Shown here: in pieces, positions 25,516-32,895 of the stretch
Layout of the letters: the number at the start of each line of letters is the position of its first letter
Position numbering within the stretch: the first letter of the stretch is position 1
Source: Bradyrhizobium sp. AZCC 1719
Lineage (GTDB): Bacteria > Pseudomonadota > Alphaproteobacteria > Rhizobiales > Xanthobacteraceae
Assembly: GCF_036924525.1 (NCBI RefSeq)
Contig: NZ_JAZHRU010000001.1
Coordinates: forward strand, 5,423,001-5,487,000
Direction: 5' to 3'
DNA: 64,000 bases
Translations under genes and position numbers: made by a program
The notes under the pieces: generated by a model
Databases searched by the model: none
What the model was told of the DNA's origin: nothing
What the model saw: the letters and a program-made list of their open reading frames with translations, nothing else

Positions 25516-25713
25516 CTAGCGCTTCGCGGGACCGTTTAGGGCCATTTCCACAAGTCGGCGGATGGCTTCAGGCCGCCCAGGTAAGTCGTCCTGCTGCCGG
25601 CGCCAATCGTCTATGGCCTTTAAGGCCGGCGTTGTGAGCCGCACATTGACCGCCTCCGACTCGACGGCCGGACGCCCTCTCGATTTTTTAGCGCTATTAA
25701 TTGTTGACTTCAT
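25516..25713 (-). CDS. Ribbon-helix-helix DNA-binding protein
   Basis: 65 residues. A basic N-terminus (INSAKKSRGRPAVESEAVNV) is followed by strand VNVRLTTPALKAIDDWRRQQ and helix RPEAIRRLVEMALNG, the ribbon-helix-helix pattern of CopG/ParD-type regulators. A clean inverted repeat sits just upstream of its start, so it is probably autoregulated. It faces away from the gene at 25797 and could control both. Confidence 0.75.
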   Translation of the reverse strand: MKSTINSAKKSRGRPAVESEAVNVRLTTPALKAIDDWRRQQDDLPGRPEAIRRLVEMALNGPAKR

Positions 25714-25716
25714 GAA

Positions 25717-25732
25717 TTTATGATGTCATAAA
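25717..25732. promoter_or_regulatory. Inverted repeat TTTATGA-TG-TCATAAA, probable RHH operator
   Basis: Seven-base perfect arms with a 2-base centre begin four bases upstream of the ribbon-helix-helix start, in an AT-rich divergent intergenic region. Binding here would block translation initiation signals or the promoter of the regulator gene. Strong dyad, inferred function. Confidence 0.6.
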
Positions 25733-25796
25733 ATAGCAAGCCGGGCAAGTGCGGAAACATCCTGCCCGGCTCTAACCCCAAGCAAGGATGCGACCC

Positions 25797-26579
25797 ATGC
25801 CCAAGGCTGAAAGCGTGCATAGCACGCCACGAACTTCTGCGTCTTCATCACACCACAGCGCCCCAGGCGCCGTCCAATTGTCTTCACCTCCAGTGATTCC
25901 AACCAGTCCCGCCGCTGCAGGGCAGGGAGTCAAAAACGAGCCAGAACCATCCAGCGTTTCGGAGATTCCTTCGGGCGGGGCTGCAGTCAACAGGAGGTCA
26001 GTTATGAATATGTTTGTTGGCGCGACCATTGCAGGCACAGCTATTCCGACGCAGCCGGCCACGGCCGAGCCGGCGCACCAAGCGTGCCCGATCCCCGACG
26101 ACAGCGTGCTGCTAAAGCTGGAAGAGCAGTTCTTCGAGCAATACGAACTAGGCACGGCGTACCATGACGAGATCCTCAAGCTCTCAGAGATCTGGCAGGC
26201 TGAAAGCGAGCGGCTGTACAAGGAAGCTCTTTCCAGAGAAGTGCAGGCAGGTACGTATCTAACCCCTCAAGAAAGATGGGACCTCGTTACCAAAATTCCC
26301 GAGTGCGTCGAGCACAATCGGCTGTGCAAGCTGCAGGACGTACACTTCGGAAAAATGGAAGACCTCGTGAAGCAGATGTGGGCGATACCCGCGCAAACCC
26401 CGGAGGGGCGCCGGGCTAAAGTCATGGTGGCGCTGCGCCTGCTGCCCGCCGAGTGGCGAGAGGTAGATGCCGACTACGGCATCCGGGAGACCCGACAGCT
26501 CTTAATCGAGTTCGTCGGCGGCGAGCCGGGGGCACAACTGCGCGATCAGTTCGAAGGCGACGCGCAGGGAGGCGTGTGA
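25797..26579 (+). CDS. Uncharacterised accessory protein with internal signal-like segment
   Basis: 260 residues from ATG 25797, preceded by AAGGA at eight bases; ATG 25788 overlaps that site. The first 65 residues are Ser/Pro/Ala-rich and disordered. Then NRRSVMNMFVGATIAGTAIP looks like a signal or membrane segment with an RR start, followed by a helical domain (EEQFFEQYELGTAYHDEILK). A buried signal-like segment is odd; the true start may be ATG 26004. Coupled to the next gene by TGATG. Function unknown. Confidence 0.6.
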   Translation: MPKAESVHSTPRTSASSSHHSAPGAVQLSSPPVIPTSPAAAGQGVKNEPEPSSVSEIPSGGAAVNRRSVMNMFVGATIAGTAIPTQPATAEPAHQACPIPDDSVLLKLEEQFFEQYELGTAYHDEILKLSEIWQAESERLYKEALSREVQAGTYLTPQERWDLVTKIPECVEHNRLCKLQDVHFGKMEDLVKQMWAIPAQTPEGRRAKVMVALRLLPAEWREVDADYGIRETRQLLIEFVGGEPGAQLRDQFEGDAQGGV

Positions 26580-26830
26580 TGTCAGACCACCTGATAGATC
26601 AAGCCTGCGAGTTGTACTGTCACGGCATCGCCCGGATTGAGACCTTGGGGCCGGTTCGTCGGATTATTTTCACCACGCCAGACACGGCGAGCCCGGGCTA
26701 CCAGAGCGTGGTGATCAAGCTGATCATGACTGCCGAGCTTTTGGCGACGCTGGCATACTTGGCGGCGGGTGCGGATCGAAATGCTATCTCGCCGGCATTG
26801 CTTGCGCTCGAAACCCACACGGCGAATTAG
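26579..26830 (+). CDS. Small uncharacterised protein
   Basis: 83 residues starting at the TGATG overlap. It has two short strands (VRRIIFTTPD, YQSVVIKLIM) and an Ala/Leu-rich helix. It is followed by a hairpin and the convergent pair at 26882-27315. No family recognised. Confidence 0.55.
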   Translation: MSDHLIDQACELYCHGIARIETLGPVRRIIFTTPDTASPGYQSVVIKLIMTAELLATLAYLAAGADRNAISPALLALETHTAN

Positions 26831-26852
26831 ATACCTACCCGGGGTATTTAAG

Positions 26853-26878
26853 GGCCCGCCGGTTCACGCTGGCGGGCC
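26853..26878. terminator. Hairpin between convergent genes
   Basis: Perfect 8-bp stem GGCCCGCC (26853-26860) and GGCGGGCC (26871-26878) with a 10-base loop, in the 51-base gap between convergent genes. U-tracts are poor on both strands, so it is a likely but not classic bidirectional terminator. Confidence 0.55.
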
Positions 26879-26881
26879 TAG

Positions 26882-27028
26882 TCATTCCAGAACCTCGTAC
26901 TCAAAGGCCACGCCTTCGGGATCGTTCTCCGCGAACCAAGTTTCGGCCGCGTCCTGGTTGGCGAAGACCTTGAGGTGCTCGGGATCGCCAACCTGCTTAG
27001 CGGTGTTGACGTAGACAAAGACTGTCAT
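26882..27028 (-). CDS. 48-residue small protein
   Basis: Starts MTVFVYVNTAKQVGDPEHLK and ends with an acidic helix-strand (WFAENDPEGVAFEYEVLE). The ATG overlaps the stop of the upstream minus-strand gene (ATGA) and has GAGGGA five bases upstream. The fold looks like a compact beta-alpha protein of unknown function. Confidence 0.6.
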   Translation of the reverse strand: MTVFVYVNTAKQVGDPEHLKVFANQDAAETWFAENDPEGVAFEYEVLE

Positions 27029-27315
27029 TCGTCCCTCTTGAGCTTGCGCTTGCCCCAATGGTGGGTTTTTCGATCGGTACTGAAGACCCGTTCGAGGTGA
27101 CGGTTCAACGCTCGCATGACACCGATCCGGGCTAGCATCGTTGGGCCGCCGCGTTCTGCAACGAGGATTAGCGCTTCCATTGCCGCTTGCCATTCGGGCG
27201 CCGCGTGCTCGGCCTTCGGCAGCTTCATGATGTAGCTGGCGGCATCCTTCAATGTGAGGAGCTGCCGGCCATTCGGAAGCGGTATTGGATCCTCAAACGA
27301 GGCGGACCAGGGCAA
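27025..27315 (-). CDS. Small uncharacterised protein
   Basis: 96 residues with LKDAASYIMKLPKAEHAAPE, EWQAAMEALILVAERGGPTM and a basic tail (KTHHWGKRKLKRDE). Similar proteins are frequent in rhizobial genomic islands, from memory. Coupled to the 48-residue gene downstream. No domain assigned. Confidence 0.6.
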   Translation of the reverse strand: MPWSASFEDPIPLPNGRQLLTLKDAASYIMKLPKAEHAAPEWQAAMEALILVAERGGPTMLARIGVMRALNRHLERVFSTDRKTHHWGKRKLKRDE

Positions 27316-27423
27316 TAAAATCTACTCGGGGCAATGATCTTGCGTGTTCCGCCCCAGCACAGCCCATTTGTAGCGGCTTGTCATCTCGTTCACGTTTTGT
27401 ACTATCCCCGCAGGGAGCTGGTG

Positions 27424-27654
27424 ATGACAGAAACGCTACGGTGGTACGACGAGAGCGCGGACAACTCGCCATGGATCAGGGCGCTTGCTGAAGTGCGTCA
27501 GCGTGCGGCACGCGAGGGCTACTGTTTCCAACACGTGCAGGCAATCACCGTGGCGATCGACCAGTACGCAGAGAAGGCGCTGGGCAACCGCGACTACTTT
27601 CTCAACAAGCCCTACAGCATCGGCGGGTCTCGAAAGGCCGGTGACGTGCCGTGA
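27424..27654 (+). CDS. Small uncharacterised protein at the right edge of the element
   Basis: 76 residues from ATG 27424, with AGGGAG five bases before it. It contains ALAEVRQRAAREGYCFQHVQ, AITVAIDQYAEKALGNRDYF and a short basic end. Type commonly seen in Bradyrhizobium accessory DNA, function unknown. Last gene inside the element, 158 bases before the att core. Confidence 0.6.
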   Translation: MTETLRWYDESADNSPWIRALAEVRQRAAREGYCFQHVQAITVAIDQYAEKALGNRDYFLNKPYSIGGSRKAGDVP

Positions 27655-27811
27655 CCTCGAAGGCGTCGCTGGCGCCACGCCGCAATGAAAAGAGCGGCGA
27701 CCGCGGCGAGCGTGACGATAAGGCCGATGGTGTCAGTGTCGAAAAATGATTGTGCGTTGGATTGTACGTACGCTTCCCATAAACCAAATTCTTGAATGAA
27801 ATCAAATGGTT

Positions 27812-27826
27812 CTGGCGGAAGGGGTG
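27812..27826 (-). other. Right attachment site within the tRNA-Ser 3' end
   Basis: CTGGCGGAAGGGGTG, identical to 11535-11549. It covers the 3' acceptor strand, discriminator base and encoded CCA of tRNA-Ser, so integration keeps the tRNA intact, and the left copy is the displaced fragment. Confidence 0.88.
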
Positions 27827-27902
27827 GGATTCGAACCCACGGTACCCTTGCAGGCACGCCGGTTTTCAAGACCGGTGCCTTAAACCACTCGGCCACCCTT
27901 CC
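27813..27902 (-). tRNA. tRNA-Ser (anticodon UGA)
   Basis: A 90-base minus-strand tRNA with acceptor GGAAGGG paired to CCCTTCC, then G and an encoded CCA. The anticodon loop CTTGAAA holds TGA, reading UCA serine codons. A long variable arm and the T-loop GGTTCGAATCC fit a class II serine tRNA. Its 3' end is the integration target of the element to its left. Confidence 0.95.
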
Positions 27903-28166
27903 TTGCCTTTACGATCAAGCGCTTAGCCGATGCGACGGTGAAAACACAAGAGAAGAAATTTGGATTTGGCGGCGCCCAAGCCGGGAAGGGCGATGAAGCG
28001 CTGCTGTCCCGTCGGGCAAGACGGACAGTCACGTCGACGTTGTATGGAGCACTTCACACGCGCCTGGATCATGATGGAGCGGCATCAGCCGCAATGCGGG
28101 CGCTTGCCAATTCTGCCGGGATCGCATCGTCCCGGTGCCGTCGCCGCAATTGGTTCGTGTCCTTGT

Positions 28167-28265
28167 TCAACCGAACGCAACGGCCAGCAGGCCGGAGCAC
28201 AGCAGCACGAAGCTGGCAGTCGCCAGCGCAAGAAATCCGTTGGAGACAATGTCGTGGTTGCTCAT
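28167..28265 (-). CDS. 32-residue single-span membrane protein
   Basis: Starts MSNHDIVSNG and continues as one hydrophobic segment (FLALATASFVLLCSGLLAVA) to the stop. The ribosome site is weak. A second tiny membrane protein lies on the same strand 119 bases away. Small proteins of this kind recur in Bradyrhizobium genomes, from memory; no function known. Confidence 0.5.
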   Translation of the reverse strand: MSNHDIVSNGFLALATASFVLLCSGLLAVAFG

Positions 28266-28384
28266 CAGATACCTACCACACCAGATGCTCGTCCGAATTT
28301 ACTAGACCTTTCCGAATCCCCGATCGGAACTACCGAGCCATTTCTCTCTGAAGCCGGGCGGCTACCGCCGCCGGCCTTCAAAAC

Positions 28385-28474
28385 TCACGCTCTGGAACGA
28401 TAGCCTTCAAATGCATGGGCAAGAAAAATGCCTGCGCTCACCAGGCCCATCAACGCTGTTACTGTCTCGATCAT
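28385..28474 (-). CDS. 29-residue single-span membrane protein
   Basis: Starts MIETVTALMGLVSAGIFLAH and ends AFEGYRSRA: one helix and a basic tail. AAAGGA stands eight bases before the ATG, good support for such a short frame. Possibly co-transcribed with the 32-residue gene downstream. Function unknown. Confidence 0.55.
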   Translation of the reverse strand: MIETVTALMGLVSAGIFLAHAFEGYRSRA

Positions 28475-28815
28475 CGCACAAATCCTTTGCGCCCCTGCAA
28501 CGCACAGAACGACTGCATCGTTGCACAGTCAAAAAGATTCACGGGCTGGAATCGCATATCGGTCGTGAGTGATGATTTGGTGCAACAGATTGTCTGAAAG
28601 CGGCACAGGAAGGCTATGACGAAGGGCGCATACACTGTGAATCGAAGCGTTGCGCCCAGTTCGACGGAGCGCGAAGCAACCATTCATTCACCACGCGGGA
28701 CCAGACCCCATTTCCGCCGTGTTCGGGTTGCGATATCTTCATCATGTGATGCGGAGGTGGGCCGCATCGTGGGGTAAGGCCGCAACGCTTCGACATAGGC
28801 AGTCGGCCGCTAGAA
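28475..28815. other. Intergenic region upstream of rlpA
   Basis: About 340 bases without a supported gene. It must hold the rlpA promoter and that of the 29-residue gene on the other strand, but no confident -35/-10 pair or regulator site is visible. Confidence 0.5.
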
Positions 28816-29754
28816 ATGGTAACTGGGGTGATGGGGATTCGACGGCCAACAACAATCGTTCTGGCAGTTCGTGGTACTGTTGCCATGGCAACATGCCTTG
28901 TCCTTGCCAATTGTGCCTCGTCGGACAAATTCGCCAGGCGGATCGACCCCAAATATGGCGTCTCCTCCAGCCCCCGCGTGGTGGCGTTCGGAGAGCCCGT
29001 GCCGAAGGGCGGGGGAACTTACCGTATCGGCAAGCCCTACACCGTCGCGGGCCGGGTCTACGTGCCGGAAGAGGATCCGAACTATCGCGCCGAGGGAATG
29101 GCTTCCTGGTATGGCGACGATTTCCACGGCCGGTTGACCGCCAATGGCGAGGTTTTCGATATGACCTCGCTGACGGCGGCCCATCCGACCCTGCCGATCC
29201 CGAGTTACGCTCGCGTCACCAATGTCCGGAACGGCAAGTCGCTGATCGTCCGCGTCAATGACCGCGGTCCGTACCACGGCAACCGCCTCATCGACGTCTC
29301 GAACAAGGCGGCGGAACTGCTAGATTTCAAAGCAAATGGTGTCGCTCGGGTGCGGGTTGAATATGTCGGCCGGGCCCCGCTTGAGGGTTCTGACGACCGC
29401 CAGCTCCTGGCGACGCTGCGGACCGGCGAGCCCGCGCCGTCCCCGGCTACGGTCCGGGTCGCCTCGGCCCGCCCGTTTGTTCCAGAGATGCCGTCGTCCG
29501 CGGGCCGAATCCGGGGCGAGGTGCCGATGCCGGAGGGACGGCCCTATAGCCTCGGCAATACCTCGGCGGACTACGCCTCGATCAACGCGACCTCGGAAAT
29601 GTCGGCCTCCGGCCGCTCGCGCGGCCGTGCCGCGGAAAATCCGCGCGCAGTGTCCTACGAGAACGAGGCCAGCTATGCGGCACCACGCCAGGCTTACCTG
29701 CCGGTCGATCCGCGTGGTCCGAGCGAAGTCCTCAGCGGGCGCGGGCTGTACTAG
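28816..29754 (+). CDS. rlpA: Septal ring lytic transglycosylase RlpA family lipoprotein
   Basis: 312 residues. A signal peptide ends in a lipobox-like LANC (C33 or so). The double-psi beta-barrel domain has EGMASWYGDDFHGRLTANGE, the acid in MTSLTAAHPTLP, and VRVNDRGPYHGNRLIDVS. RlpA cleaves peptidoglycan strands lacking stem peptides. Its C-terminal 110 residues are Pro/Ser/Arg-rich, and no SPOR domain is visible, unlike E. coli RlpA, so septal targeting may differ. A D,D-carboxypeptidase follows two genes on. ATG 28831 is an alternative start. Confidence 0.9.
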   Translation: MVTGVMGIRRPTTIVLAVRGTVAMATCLVLANCASSDKFARRIDPKYGVSSSPRVVAFGEPVPKGGGTYRIGKPYTVAGRVYVPEEDPNYRAEGMASWYGDDFHGRLTANGEVFDMTSLTAAHPTLPIPSYARVTNVRNGKSLIVRVNDRGPYHGNRLIDVSNKAAELLDFKANGVARVRVEYVGRAPLEGSDDRQLLATLRTGEPAPSPATVRVASARPFVPEMPSSAGRIRGEVPMPEGRPYSLGNTSADYASINATSEMSASGRSRGRAAENPRAVSYENEASYAAPRQAYLPVDPRGPSEVLSGRGLY

Positions 29755-29757
29755 ATA

Positions 29758-29828
29758 GCGTCTTCAAGCGAAAGCCTGGCCCGGACTTGATCCAGCGTGG
29801 CGCCCGGTTCGAAGAAAGCGCGTCGAAT
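29758..29828. repeat. Degenerate intergenic repeat
   Basis: Between convergent rlpA and the hydrolase. GCGTCTTCAAGCGAA at the left and CGGTTCGAAGAAAGCGCGTC at the right recall the repeat at 41911-41966 (GCGTTTTC, CGGT, GAAAACGC), but it is strongly eroded. Confidence 0.3.
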
Positions 29829-29832
29829 ATAG

Positions 29833-30778
29833 CTACTCCTTCAGGAAGGCGATCAGGGCAGCGTTGACCTCATCGGGCCGCTCCTGTTGAATCCAGTGGC
29901 CGGCCCCGTCGAGTATGAGCTTTTGCCGCAAGTTCGGCAGCACGCGCCCCATCTCGTTGACCAGCTTGGCGCCGATCAGCCCGGTGATGACGCCATCCTT
30001 CGATCCCGCGATGAACAGCGACGGCTGGTGGATTTGCGCGCCCTGCCAGGGTGCGGTCAGTTCCCAATTGCGGTCGATATTGCGGTACCAATTCAGTCCG
30101 CCGCGAAAGCCGGACTCCTGATAGACGGCCGCGAAATAGGCGAGGTCGGCCTCGGTCAGCCAGCCCGGCAATGGCCGATCAGGATCGGCGCCAGCGAGAA
30201 ATCCCTTGCCCTCCTGAACAAATTGGTGGGCCGCCGGATCAGAGAACCCGCGCCCCGCCAGCACGATTCGCATGGTCGCTGAGACATCGCGCTCGAACTC
30301 GGCCTCTGCCACGCCCGGCGCCTGAAAATACTGCCAGTAGAAATTGGTGATGCCGTTGTTTCGCAAGGTCTCCAGCGGCAGGCCGCGTCCGCGGGAAGGG
30401 GGCGGAACACTGAGGCCCGCCACCTTGGTAAAGATATCGGGCCGGAACATCGCCGCGTGCCAGGCGACCGGCGCGCCCCAGTCATGGCCGACAATGACGG
30501 CCTGCTTTTCGCCAAGTGCCGCCACCAGCGCAACCATGTCGCCGACATTGTGGAAGATGGTGTAGGCGCCGACGTCCGCCGGCGCGCTGGTCCGGCCAAA
30601 CCCGCGCATGTCGGGGGCTACGACATGGAAACCGGCTTCCGCGATGGCGCCGACCTGGTGCCGCCAGGAGTAGGATAATTCGGGCCAACCCATGGCAGAG
30701 CAGCACCAGCGGCCCCTGGCCCTGTTCGAAAACAAAGAAGTCGAGCCCGTTGACGGAAATAGTGCGTGAGGTTGGCAT
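29833..30778 (-). pseudogene. Epoxide hydrolase-like alpha/beta hydrolase, frameshifted
   Basis: Start MPTSRTISVNGLDFFVFEQG at 30778, stop at 29833. After LVLLCHG the frame shifts by one extra base (about 30684-30695, GGGTTGG where GGGTGG is expected) and continues as WPELSYSWRHQ. The rest is a complete hydrolase: nucleophile in GHDWGAP, cap domain, and the terminal His in DGAGHWIQQE. The break hits the HGWP oxyanion motif, so the product would be dead. With the base removed it would be a 314-residue epoxide hydrolase. Sequencing error is possible. Confidence 0.8.
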
Positions 30779-30943
30779 CGCGTTTCCGCCCTGTTTTTCG
30801 TATCTTGTCCGGAAATTGCAGCATCGCAACGATACGTTTCTTCGTTCGGCACCGCAATCAGATCGACACGGCCACAAGTCCAAAAACCTGTGTTGTTTGC
30901 GATACTTCCAACTGTTAGAACGCACGGATTCAGGACATCGCCG

Positions 30944-32206
30944 ATGGCACCAGAAACTTCCGTTTCCCGTAAATCCGACACGGCGGCCATCATCCCGTGG
31001 CGCGGCCTGATGGCCGCTGTCTTCGCGCTCTCGGTCGGCTGGGGCGGCATCGTGTATGCCGCCAACAACAGCGTGCAGGGCGCTCCGAAGAAGGACGACG
31101 GCGGCTTCGATGGCGATGCGCCGACCGCGATCCTGATCGAGGCTTCCAGCGGCAGCGTGCTGTTCGAGAAGAACGCCGACGAATTGCGGGCGCCATCCAG
31201 CATGATGAAGCTGATGACGGTGGAGGTGGTGTTCGACGCCATCAAGCAGGGCAAGGTCAAACCGACAGACGAATATCGGATCAGCGAGAACGCCTGGCGC
31301 AAGGGCGGCGCGCCGGCCGGCGGCTCGACGATGTTTGCCATTCTCAACAGTAAGGTGTCGGTGGACGACCTGCTGAAGGGCGCGATCATCCAGAGCGGCA
31401 ACGATTCCTGCATGGCGCTTGCCGAAGGCATGGCTGGCAACGAGCGGATTTTTGCCGCCGACTTCATGACCAAGCGGGCGCGCGAGCTCGGCCTGACGAA
31501 ATCGACCTTCGGAAACTCCAGCGGGCTGCCGGACCCTGCCAACAAGATGACGGTTCGTGAACTGGCCAAACTCGCCCGCCACCTGATCCTCGCCTATCCC
31601 GACATGTACAAATTGTTCGGAGAGAGAGAATTCACCTGGAACAAGATTCGGCAGCAGAACCGCAATCCGCTGCTGAACACGCTAAATGGTGCCGACGGGC
31701 TGAAGACCGGCTACACCAAGGAGGGCGGCTACGGCATGGTCGGCTCCGCCTTGCAGAACGACACGAGGCTGATTGTCGCGATCAACGGACTGGAAGATTC
31801 CGACGATCGTGCCTCAGAGGCCAAGAAGATGCTGGAATGGGGTTTTCGCAATTTCGAGACGCGCACGCTGTTCGCGGCCAACCAGCAGGTCGGCTATGCC
31901 AAGGTGTTTGGCGGCGAAAGCCGCTCGGTGAAGCTTGCCAGCCCCGAGCCGATCAAGGTGATGGTACCGAAGAACGGCAGTGAGAAACTGATCGCGCGAA
32001 TCGTTTACAAGGGCCCGGTCCAGGCGCCGATCCAGTCCGGCCAGCAGGTCGGCGTCGTCAAGGTGTGGCGCGGCGCCAATATCGCCGTGGAGGCACCGGT
32101 CTATGCCGCTGAAGCGATCGGCACTGGTTCGACCGTGCGTCGTGCAATCGACGGGGTCAGCGAGCTCGTCATCGGCGTGTTCCGCGCGAGCGCAGAGAAG
32201 CTCTGA
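30944..32206 (+). CDS. D-alanyl-D-alanine carboxypeptidase (PBP5/DacA-C family)
   Basis: 420 residues. An N-terminal membrane/signal segment (GLMAAVFALSVGWGGIVYAA) precedes the transpeptidase-like domain with SMMK (S86, K89), SGN in IIQSGNDSC and KTG in GLKTGYTKEGGYG. A C-terminal beta domain and an amphipathic end suit membrane attachment. It trims the terminal D-Ala from peptidoglycan stem peptides in the periplasm. ATG 30944 has AGGA eight bases before it. Followed after two bases by tmk. Confidence 0.93.
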   Translation: MAPETSVSRKSDTAAIIPWRGLMAAVFALSVGWGGIVYAANNSVQGAPKKDDGGFDGDAPTAILIEASSGSVLFEKNADELRAPSSMMKLMTVEVVFDAIKQGKVKPTDEYRISENAWRKGGAPAGGSTMFAILNSKVSVDDLLKGAIIQSGNDSCMALAEGMAGNERIFAADFMTKRARELGLTKSTFGNSSGLPDPANKMTVRELAKLARHLILAYPDMYKLFGEREFTWNKIRQQNRNPLLNTLNGADGLKTGYTKEGGYGMVGSALQNDTRLIVAINGLEDSDDRASEAKKMLEWGFRNFETRTLFAANQQVGYAKVFGGESRSVKLASPEPIKVMVPKNGSEKLIARIVYKGPVQAPIQSGQQVGVVKVWRGANIAVEAPVYAAEAIGTGSTVRRAIDGVSELVIGVFRASAEKL

Positions 32207-32208
32207 GC

Positions 32209-32895
32209 ATGACCCAGGCAACGCTGCAGCGGCCTTCCGGACGCGGGAAGTTCATTACGTTTGAAGGCGGCGAGGGCTCGGGCAAGTCCACGCAGATCAA
32301 GAAACTCGCCGAGCGCCTTGCCGCGGCAAAGCTGCGTACCATCGTCACCCGCGAGCCGGGCGGCTCGCCGGGGGCGGAAATCATGCGGCATCTCGTGTTG
32401 TCGGGAATGGGCAAGCTGCTGGGACCGGACGCCGAGACGTTGCTGTTCGCCGCCGCACGCGACGATCACGTTCGCACCGTCATCCAGCCCGCACTCAGCC
32501 AGGGAACATGGGTGCTGTGCGACCGCTTCTCGGATTCGACCCGCGCCTACCAGGGCAGCCTGGGCCAGGTCTCTCCGCTCGTGCTCAACGCCATGCAGCG
32601 CGTCACCATCGGTGACCTGAAGCCGGACCTCACCATCATTCTGGACATCCCGGTTGAAGTTGGTTTGCAGCGCGCGACCGCTCGCCGCGGCAGCGGCGTG
32701 CCTGACCGGTTCGAGTCGGAAGACCTGCAATTCCATCAGGACCTGCGCGACGCCTACAAGCAAATCGCCGCCGAAGACCCGCAGCGCTGCGTGCTGATCG
32801 ACGCCAATGCCGATGCCGACACGGTTGCTGCCCGCGTCTGGACGGCGCTGCGCGAGCATGTGTTCGCGGTCCCGAGCCCGGCGGGGACGACATGA
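32209..32895 (+). CDS. tmk: Thymidylate kinase
   Basis: 228 residues. P-loop FEGGEGSGKSTQ near residue 18, TREPGGSPGAE (the DR/ERPGG-type motif), CDRFSDSTRAYQG and a lid with TARRGSGVPDRFE. It phosphorylates dTMP to dTDP for DNA synthesis. Starts just after the carboxypeptidase and overlaps holB by ATGA, giving the usual tmk-holB pairing. Confidence 0.96.
   Translation: MTQATLQRPSGRGKFITFEGGEGSGKSTQIKKLAERLAAAKLRTIVTREPGGSPGAEIMRHLVLSGMGKLLGPDAETLLFAAARDDHVRTVIQPALSQGTWVLCDRFSDSTRAYQGSLGQVSPLVLNAMQRVTIGDLKPDLTIILDIPVEVGLQRATARRGSGVPDRFESEDLQFHQDLRDAYKQIAAEDPQRCVLIDANADADTVAARVWTALREHVFAVPSPAGTT

Larger units (their letters stand above)
11535..27826. mobile_element. tRNA-Ser-integrated phage-derived element (about 16.3 kb)
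   Basis: Bounded by 15-bp direct repeats CTGGCGGAAGGGGTG (11535-11549 and 27812-27826); the right copy is the 3' end of tRNA-Ser. Immediately inside the left end is a tyrosine integrase. Next come a regulator, a replication module (Prim-Pol, RepA-like ATPase, repeat cluster), tail-fibre genes, a scaffold-like protein, the large terminase and small accessory genes. Portal, protease, major capsid, tail tube and lysis genes are not recognisable. It may be a decayed prophage or a satellite that depends on a helper phage. Confidence 0.85.

Noticed and set aside
27612..27896. Minus-strand frame with a membrane helix reading out of tRNA-Ser
   Set aside because: The only start lies inside the tRNA. 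The hydrophobic part (TIGLIVTLAAVAALFIAAWR) has no start codon of its own, though it could be a remnant.
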